Source of the DNA: Whitmania pigra
Taxonomy: Eukaryota > Annelida > Clitellata > Hirudinida > Haemopidae
Reading direction: 5' to 3'
NCBI GenBank assembly: GCA_021613335.1
Contig: JAJTWR010000086.1
Location: 186,001-250,000 of the forward strand
DNA length: 64,000 nt
The notes beneath the pieces were generated by a model that saw only the letters and a list, made by a program, of their open reading frames with translations, had not been told where the DNA came from and searched no databases. Below are positions 58,502-64,000 of the stretch, in pieces. A program made the position numbers and the translations under genes. Within the stretch, counting starts at the first letter, position 1. The number at the start of each line of letters is the position of its first letter.

Positions 58502-60610
58502 TTGGAAAATACTAAATTTAAAAGATATACTGTTACAGCGGCGTTACCGTATACAAACGGGCCTGTTCATATCGGTCATTTAGCGGGGGCTTATCTGCCG
58601 GCTGATACTTATGTGCGTTATTTGCGCTCAAACAAACGCGATGTGAAGTTTATCTGTGGATCTGATGAAAATGGCGTTCCCATTACGCTAAAGGCAAAAA
58701 AAGAAGGACTCAGTCCTCAACAAATAGCTGATAAATACCACAAGATGATTGGCGATTCGTTTCGCGATTTTGGTATTTCTTTTGACATATATCATCGTAC
58801 CTCTTCGTTAACCCATCACCAAACGGCCGAAGCTTTCTTTAAAAAGCTATATCAAGATGGCGTTTTTACCGAAGAAATAACTCAACAATATTATGACGAG
58901 GAAGCGAAATCATTTTTAGCCGATCGGTACATTACCGGAACCTGTCCAAAATGCGGTAACGAAAATGCTTATGGCGATCAGTGCGAAAGTTGCGGCAGCA
59001 CCCTGAATGCTATCGATTTAATCAATCCGAAATCAACCCTTTCGGGGGCAAAACCTGTATTAAAAGAAACAAAAAACTGGTATTTGCCGCTAGACAAGTA
59101 CGAGAAACAGTTGAAAGAATATATAGAAAGCCATAAAGAATGGCGTCCGAATGTGTATGGCCAATGTCAAAGCTGGCTCAATGCCGGTTTGCAGCCAAGA
59201 GCCATGACTCGCGATTTAGATTGGGGCGTAAAAGTGCCGATTAAAGAGGCTGAAGGAAAAGTGCTGTACGTTTGGTTTGAGGCGCCTATAGGTTACATTT
59301 CTGCCACCAAAGAACTTTGTAATTATGCCGCATTAAACGTTTGGAACCCCAAAGCAGAGGAATATTACATAAGAGAAATAGAAGCCAAAAAATATGATTG
59401 GGAAGTATATTGGAAAGATAAGGAAACCAAATTAGTACACTTTATGGGCAAAGATAATATCGTTTTCCATTGCCTCATTTTTCCTGCCATGTTAATGGCG
59501 CATGGCGAATATATTTTGGCTGATAGCGTGCCTGCAAACGAATTTTTGAATTTAGAAGGGCAGAAGATATCCACCTCAAAAAACTGGGCTGTTTGGCTTC
59601 ATGAATATTTGGAAGAATTTCCCGAAAAGCAAGACGTACTTCGTTACGTTTTAACAACCACAGCCCCCGAGACAAAGGATAACGATTTTAGTTGGAAAGA
59701 TTTTCAGGCAAGAAACAATAACGAGCTGGTTGCCATTTTAGGAAATTTCGTAAACAGGGTAATGGTACTTACCCAAAAGTATTTTGATGGCAGAGTGCCT
59801 CCTTGCATGAACCTAACAGAGCATGACCGGCTCGTGATCGAAGAGCTAGCCGCTTACCCCAAAAAAATAAGCGTTTCCATAGAAAATTATCGTTTTAGAG
59901 AGGCTTTAGCAGAAGTGATGAATGTTGCCAGATTAGGAAATAAATATCTGGCAGATACCGAGCCTTGGAAAGTGATTAAAACGGATGAAAACCGCGTAAA
60001 AACTATTTTATTTATCGCTTTGCAAATTGCAGCCAATCTGGAAATTTTGATAGAGCCTTTTATGCCTTTTAGCGCCATTAAACTGTCTAGAATGTTAAAC
60101 GAGGCAGGATACCTTTGGAAAGACGCCGGCAGTATAAACTTATTGAAAAAAGATCATCTTTTGGGAAAAGCGGAGTTACTTTTCAGTAAAATAGAAGATG
60201 CGGAAATTGAAGCCCAAATAGATAAATTAAACAGCGGCGAAAAGGTTGATAACCGGCAGCAAAAAACGCATAAACCCATTAAAGAAAACATCAGTTTTGA
60301 TGAATTTAATAAAATGGATATCCGTGTTGGAACTATTATTGCCGCCCAAAAAGTGGAGAAATCAAAAAAACTGCTAAAATTAACAATAAATACCGGACTG
60401 GATAAAAGAACCGTTGTTTCCGGAATTGCCGAGCATTATAAGCCGGAAGATATCATTGGTCAACAGATAAGTATATTAGCTAACCTAGCCCCAAGAGAGA
60501 TTATGGGCATTGTTTCGCAGGGAATGATTTTAATGGCGGAAAATTCGGATGGAAAACTTATTTTTGTGAGTCCTGTCGATAGCTTTGCTAATGGAAGTAT
60601 AATTAAATAA
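58502..60610 (+). CDS. metG: Methionyl-tRNA synthetase with C-terminal tRNA-binding domain
   Basis: In this 702-residue synthetase the HIGH motif is [12 protein letters not shown] and the KMSKS-type motif is [10 protein letters not shown]. The zinc knuckle is CPKCGN with QCESCG. Residues about 600-702 form the OB-fold tRNA-binding domain ([20 protein letters not shown], and the [17 protein letters not shown] ending). The start is TTG, chosen because it directly precedes the family start ([13 protein letters not shown]) and no ATG is better placed. tRNA-Arg follows ten bases after the stop. Confidence 0.95.
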   Translation: MENTKFKRYTVTAALPYTNGPVHIGHLAGAYLPADTYVRYLRSNKRDVKFICGSDENGVPITLKAKKEGLSPQQIADKYHKMIGDSFRDFGISFDIYHRTSSLTHHQTAEAFFKKLYQDGVFTEEITQQYYDEEAKSFLADRYITGTCPKCGNENAYGDQCESCGSTLNAIDLINPKSTLSGAKPVLKETKNWYLPLDKYEKQLKEYIESHKEWRPNVYGQCQSWLNAGLQPRAMTRDLDWGVKVPIKEAEGKVLYVWFEAPIGYISATKELCNYAALNVWNPKAEEYYIREIEAKKYDWEVYWKDKETKLVHFMGKDNIVFHCLIFPAMLMAHGEYILADSVPANEFLNLEGQKISTSKNWAVWLHEYLEEFPEKQDVLRYVLTTTAPETKDNDFSWKDFQARNNNELVAILGNFVNRVMVLTQKYFDGRVPPCMNLTEHDRLVIEELAAYPKKISVSIENYRFREALAEVMNVARLGNKYLADTEPWKVIKTDENRVKTILFIALQIAANLEILIEPFMPFSAIKLSRMLNEAGYLWKDAGSINLLKKDHLLGKAELLFSKIEDAEIEAQIDKLNSGEKVDNRQQKTHKPIKENISFDEFNKMDIRVGTIIAAQKVEKSKKLLKLTINTGLDKRTVVSGIAEHYKPEDIIGQQISILANLAPREIMGIVSQGMILMAENSDGKLIFVSPVDSFANGSIIK

Positions 60611-60620
60611 TACTGATTCA

Positions 60621-60695
60621 GGCCCTGTAGTTCAACGGATAGAACAGAAGTTTCCTAAACTTTAGATAGCAGTTCGATTCTGCTCGGGGCTACCA
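60621..60695 (+). tRNA. tRNA-Arg (anticodon CCT)
   Basis: Cloverleaf: acceptor GGCCCTG with CGGGGCT (two wobble pairs), D arm GTTC/GAAC, anticodon arm GAAGT/ACTTT around TTCCTAA giving CCT, and T arm AGCAG/CTGCT with TTCGATT. The 3' CCA is encoded (60693-60695), unlike in the tRNA-Val of this window. It reads AGG codons and is probably made from the metG transcript. Confidence 0.92.
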
Positions 60696-60696
60696 T

Positions 60697-60733
60697 ATCG
60701 GAAAGATGAAAAAAATTCGTTTTTCCGTTTTTT
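60697..60733 (+). terminator. Intrinsic terminator after tRNA-Arg
   Basis: CGGAAA at 60699-60704 pairs with TTTCCG at 60722-60727, and six Ts follow. Confidence 0.65.
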
Positions 60734-61254
60734 ATTTTATGATAATCTGTTGTTGGCCTGAAAGATACGGTTTGCGATTACGTTCATCCGGGCGGTTCGA
60801 TGGCTTTTCCCGTCAAAATCCAATTTTTAGCGTCTAAGTTCAAATAGATGATATAGGCTCATATGCCTACCCAACCCCGGAAAAGAAAAAAGCGCGCCAT
60901 TCGAAAATACAAAGCGCGGGATATTACTAACAAGGCGCTTGTTAGCAAACCTCCTGTAATTGCTTAATGAAAAACAACGCTTCGGCGACAGGAAAATAGA
61001 CCGAATTGAAAGAGTCGAATTACAGTAGCTCCCTTTCTCCGCCGTTGAAAGAAAATCTTTGTTCTCTGTTATTGTAAAAATCGATAATAAGCAGGCCAAT
61101 ACCATACAAACCAAAATCATCGATGCCCCAACTCCTTACAAGCAAACCGGTACATACGCCTATTACCTCTAATAACGGGAAGGAATTTGCCAACTATCAA
61201 TTTATAAGCTCAAAAACTTCAGGCTGATTACTTCTTGACCTTTAAACTCCCAGC
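60734..61254. other. Gap of unclear content
   Basis: About 500 bases more GC-rich than the repeats around it. A minus-strand frame at 60827-61120 and a short basic + frame at 60861 show no protein character I trust. It may be old gene debris. Confidence 0.3.
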
Positions 61255-61480
61255 AACCGCTGGCTTAGCGTAAATGACAACAAACTATTCAGGCAATACC
61301 CGCCCCTAAAAAATAAAATCTCAACCAATATAAGTTGCAATACTTCGTAACCATTCAAAACAACCTTAATAATAAGTCTAGAAAATCTTTGGGTTATAAA
61401 AACGCCTCTACAGATTTTTATGTATAACTTTAAACCAATTATTAACCTGTTGCTCTTGTAACTTGAATACGCAAGTAAAA
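61255..61480 (-). repeat. R2 repeat copy B (about 220 bp)
   Basis: It matches 54910-55130 (CAACAAACTATTCAGGCAAT, ACGCCTCTACAGATTTTTAT, TGTAACTTGAATACGC). On the minus strand it carries an 80-codon frame that is broken in copy A. It could be a decayed element or a non-coding repeat. Confidence 0.6.
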
Positions 61481-61559
61481 ACATGAGCAGTATAATTTCC
61501 TGCGATTATTGAACGATAAAAACGACGCTTCATTAGAAATCAATAATTTCTTAAATATC

Positions 61560-61664
61560 TTAGAAACTGTTTAAAAATAATTTGTTGAAAAGTTTATAAA
61601 AGAGGTTTTCCTGAAATTTACCAAGCTCATAAAATTATGAGAGTAAAATTTAAACATTTTCTAA
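61560..61664. mobile_element. R1 repeat copy 6: 105-bp miniature with terminal inverted repeats
   Basis: The left end TTAGAAACTGTTTAAA (61560-61575) and right end TTTAAACATTTTCTAA (61649-61664) are inverse to each other at 15 of 16 bases. Inside are only the two end zones of the R1 family (AAAGTTTATAAAAGAGG and ATAAAATTATGAGAGTAAAA), so the middle was lost. The form is that of a MITE. No clear target duplication could be fixed. Confidence 0.6.
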
Positions 61665-61881
61665 CCAACATTACAACCTTTTGATTAATCGAACTTAGTT
61701 GCTAAGTTGTTGCACTCAGGGAAGTCATAACCGTTTAATTACGATTAAAAAAAATGGAATATAGCTATTATGAAATTAGCAATTCCGAATAAACCTTAAC
61801 GTTGAGCCGAAAAGGTTTCATTTACAACAAAGAGGTTGTAGCCCCTTTGTTGTAATTTTTATAAATAGCGAAAATATCAAA

Positions 61882-62374
61882 CTAATGTTCATCTTCTTTA
61901 AACTTGGTTCTATGGTATCCTCCCAATTTATAAACAATTTTTGGTTTGTCAGAGATTCTACCTCCAGATAAATAGAATCTGTTACGGCTTTAGAAACAGG
62001 GGCAACAATACCATCGGTTATTACCTTCCCGTTTTTTATCGTAAATGTTAAATTTGGGATCATCAGATATGTTCCGGCATTTTTAATGTCGGTTCCTGAA
62101 AAGGTTTTGCTGTTTACATCAACATTTACTTTTCCAAAACGGTTTCATGTTCCTCCTCAGTCTTAAACTTCGTGAGATTTAACCACATTGACGTAGGCAA
62201 ATTTTCGGCGGTATTATATGTTGATATTTTAACATACTCTCCGGCTCCGTCAACTCTTACCCACCATTCGCCTGAAAGCATTTGTACAGAAGTCCTCCTC
62301 CGGCCGATTTTTCTTTTTTACATGAGAATAACCCAAATGCAAAAAAAAACTGATATAATTAAATATTTTTTCAT
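61882..62374 (-). pseudogene. Lipid-binding putative hydrolase-type lipoprotein (PF12888-like), frameshifted
   Basis: Four frames are needed to read it. MKKYLIISVFF breaks in a nine-T run just before a lipobox FGLFSC. Then comes MLSGEWWVRVDGAGEYVKIS, then VNVDVNSKTFSGTDI with TFTIKNGKVITDG, and last YKLGGYHRTKFKEDEH with a normal stop. The GEWW start and LGGYxRTKFxEDE ending resemble lipid-binding lipoproteins that accompany SusCD genes. At least three breaks make a working product unlikely unless they are read errors. Confidence 0.65.
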
Positions 62375-62391
62375 TTCTTTTTTTGATTATT

Positions 62392-63034
62392 GTTTAATAA
62401 AGGTTCTCAAACCCCTTCCATATAAATCGTTTATAACTTTCCAAGAGTAATTTTGGTGGTTAATCTTTAGTTTCTGATTCTGACCCCCAAGTACCGCTAT
62501 CGGTTTTCTTGCGGAGGGATAGAAATAACTGCTCCGGTTGGGTTAATCGCAATTACATTAATATTTGTACGGAGGGGCTCCGCCAGGGTTGTTCACTAAA
62601 TAAACGCCCGGAGCAAGTTTGGTCCAAGTAGATATTACATCAAAACCTACTCGTTTATATTTACCCGAAAATCGTTATTCACCGCGTCGGCCTTGGTATT
62701 ATATACCACAACCGTTCTATAAGCTTTTGCCGAAAAACCATCTTCATTAGTGGCAGAATAGGTAATTCTATAAACGCCAGCCTTGTTGGTTGTTGGCAAT
62801 CCGCTTACTTTAACGTCTACATTTTTGTTCCCCGCAGTAGCTGTTACTCCGGCATCAGTATAATTGTTGTTCAACACAACCGTTGCATATTTATCTCCTC
62901 CTTTACCGTTATAATTGGAAACACAGTTATTTGGAGATACCAACATAACCTTCAGGGTAATTAAAATTATCTCTTTTACACGCGTTATAAGTTAGGCTTA
63001 TAAGCGTAAGTATAATAATCACGTATCTTTTCAT
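62392..63034 (-). pseudogene. SusCD-associated lipoprotein with DUF5011-type domain, frameshifted
   Basis: It starts MKRYVIIILTLISLTYNACK (lipobox YNAC) and continues RDNFNYPEGYVGISK to a stop. The next frame holds YATVVLNNNYTDAGVTATAG and YRITYSATNEDGFSAKAYRT, the Ig-like DUF5011/BT_2262 pattern. Downstream, VISTWTKLAPGVYLVNNPGG and INVIAINPTGAVISIPPQ appear in two further frames. It lies 20 bases after the SusD gene. Such proteins bind glycans or help the SusCD pair at the surface. Confidence 0.65.
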
Positions 63035-63054
63035 TTCTTTTATCTTTTAATTTG

Positions 63055-64000
63055 TTATTTAGCCCACCAAACGTTAGTAGTAACAGGAACCAAAGCAGGG
63101 GTATTTTTATTTCTATCGCTAGAAGATTTCGGAAATACCAAGCGCTTGGAAATTGGTTTGAGGTTTTTCCGTTTTTTGAGTATACCCATGTTCCGGGTTC
63201 GTAGTTATTATCTGTTGAATATACGGTGCTAATTCTGGGATAACCCGTTCTGTTTTGCTCAAAAAATGCTTCAATCGCATGACATCCCCACGCCAACGAG
63301 GCCCATTTTTGAACAATAATTTTTTCTAATTTTTGTTCAAATGTGGCGCCCTTAGGATAATCTAAATAAGAAGCCGGAATATCTTTTTCGGCTATTCCAC
63401 ATTGAGAAAATGCCGCTTTAACGCCGTCTACATACATAGCCTCAGCGCCAGCTCCGTTAGTATAACGTTCTAATGCCTCTGCTTGCATAAAACAAGATTC
63501 CGCTTTGGTAATAAACCATACCGGATCAGTTCCTTTTTGATAAAAAGCGTTAGCTCTGCCGTAGGTTGGTTGTTCGGCATCTGTTGCACTATAGTCGCCT
63601 TGATGCATTGATACGGGGGCTGCTACGTTAAAGTAGCTAAGGGTTCGCTTATCGTTATTGGCAATTAACCAACTAACAAAGGTTTTACTGGCCCGCAGGT
63701 TTGTTGTGACATTAAGCCTTCTTATATTATATTCATAAAAAGGGTTGCTATTATTAGGCGAGCCCTCAAATTTGGCAATGCCGGCATCTTGCTCCAAAAA
63801 TTTAGCGCCATCGGTATACAATTTATTAATACTCTTTTGCGCCTCTGTCGGTTTGGCGTTTACCATTCGTAAATACATTTTCAACTTTAAAGTATTTGCA
63901 AACTGAGTCCACAAATCCATATTTCCATTAAAAATAAAATCTGTTTTTTTTTGTTCGTCATTTAATGGGCTTCCTTTATAATCTTTTGCTAGGGCTGCGT
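63055..64000 (-). pseudogene. SusD/RagB-family lipoprotein, 5' cut by the window, frameshifted near the end
   Basis: The frame is open to the right edge, so the signal and N-terminal helices are outside. The visible part has TPR-like SusD helices (QFANTLKLKMYLRMVNA, WFITKAESCFMQAEALERYT, FEQKLEKIIVQKWASLAWG). It is the SusD-like_2 type. Near 63120 the reading frame slips: the family's ending (FPKSSSDRNKNTPALVPV, then WWAK, stop at 63055) lies in another frame, while the original frame runs on to 62985. SusD caps a SusC transporter, which should lie to the right. The lost tail may or may not kill the protein. Confidence 0.75.

Noticed and set aside
60827..61120. A 97-codon minus-strand gene
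   Set aside because: Composition rich in S, L and F without domain character, no promoter, and no start context; more likely chance.

Overview
The window looks like chromosomal DNA of a Bacteroidota bacterium, most likely of the Sphingobacteriales/Pedobacter type. The evidence is AT-rich DNA, almost no Shine-Dalgarno sites, promoters of the Bacteroidota form TTTG-N19-TANNTTTG, many 'LxxC-KKKK' lipoproteins, a SusD protein, the PF14905-type outer-membrane barrel family, DUF4293, and the conserved gene string mutL - rhomboid - rhomboid - EEP nuclease. Several genes are broken and relics of mobile repeats are scattered about. This suggests relaxed selection, as in a host-associated or recently bottlenecked lineage (inference). 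Some breaks lie in homopolymer runs, so sequencing error has to be excluded.

Layout. 1-5.7 kb: the end of a SerB-SerA-type serine enzyme, an IS3 scrap, an MMPL/RND exporter, recO and tRNA-Val. 5.8-8.2 kb: an XRE regulator, the front half of a dead TonB receptor, a MITE-like repeat and DUF4293. 8.4-22.8 kb: a dense housekeeping block on the + strand (truA, ABC exporter, sucD, msrB, an RlpA-like protein, nrdBA, aguBA for putrescine synthesis, fabG, a VWA membrane protein and a TRIC-type channel). 23-35.3 kb: a minus-strand block with divIC, mqnD (futalosine menaquinone route), a complete CzcCBA-type metal efflux operon with its own two-component system, msrA, and an odd lipoprotein joining a GH3 C-terminal domain to a serine beta-lactamase domain. 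35.7-43.8 kb: + strand mutL, two rhomboid proteases, an EEP-family protein, cysS, an M28/glutaminyl-cyclase-type lipoprotein and a double NTF2-fold protein. 44-48 kb: the back half of a dead TonB receptor and a tandem duplication of a small lipoprotein gene. 48-53 kb: eno, an ABC-2 transporter pair and carA. 53.5-57 kb: a lipoprotein with three Flg_new repeats plus a PEBP domain, a third copy of the duplicated lipoprotein, and repeats. 57-60.7 kb: DoxX, LD-carboxypeptidase, metG and tRNA-Arg. 61-64 kb: repeats, then a decayed SusCD-type locus (SusD, a DUF5011-type lipoprotein and a lipid-binding lipoprotein, all frameshifted).

How the parts work together. The metal efflux genes form one unit: regulator and kinase lie upstream, followed by outer-membrane, adaptor and pump genes. 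Three 11-bp direct repeats sit over the -33 position of the pump promoter. The aguB-aguA pair makes putrescine from agmatine, and nrdB-nrdA supplies deoxynucleotides. MsrA and a lipoprotein MsrB repair oxidised methionine, the latter probably outside the cytoplasm. At four genes the -7 promoter element lies only 4-6 bases before the start codon, which points to leaderless transcripts.

I did not see a clearly new multi-gene defence or metabolic system. The most interesting items are a MITE-like repeat family with TTAGAAACTGTTTAAA ends, two enzymes that have lost an internal catalytic or cofactor domain, the Flg_new-PEBP fusion, the operator repeats of the metal operon, and the leaderless promoter pattern.
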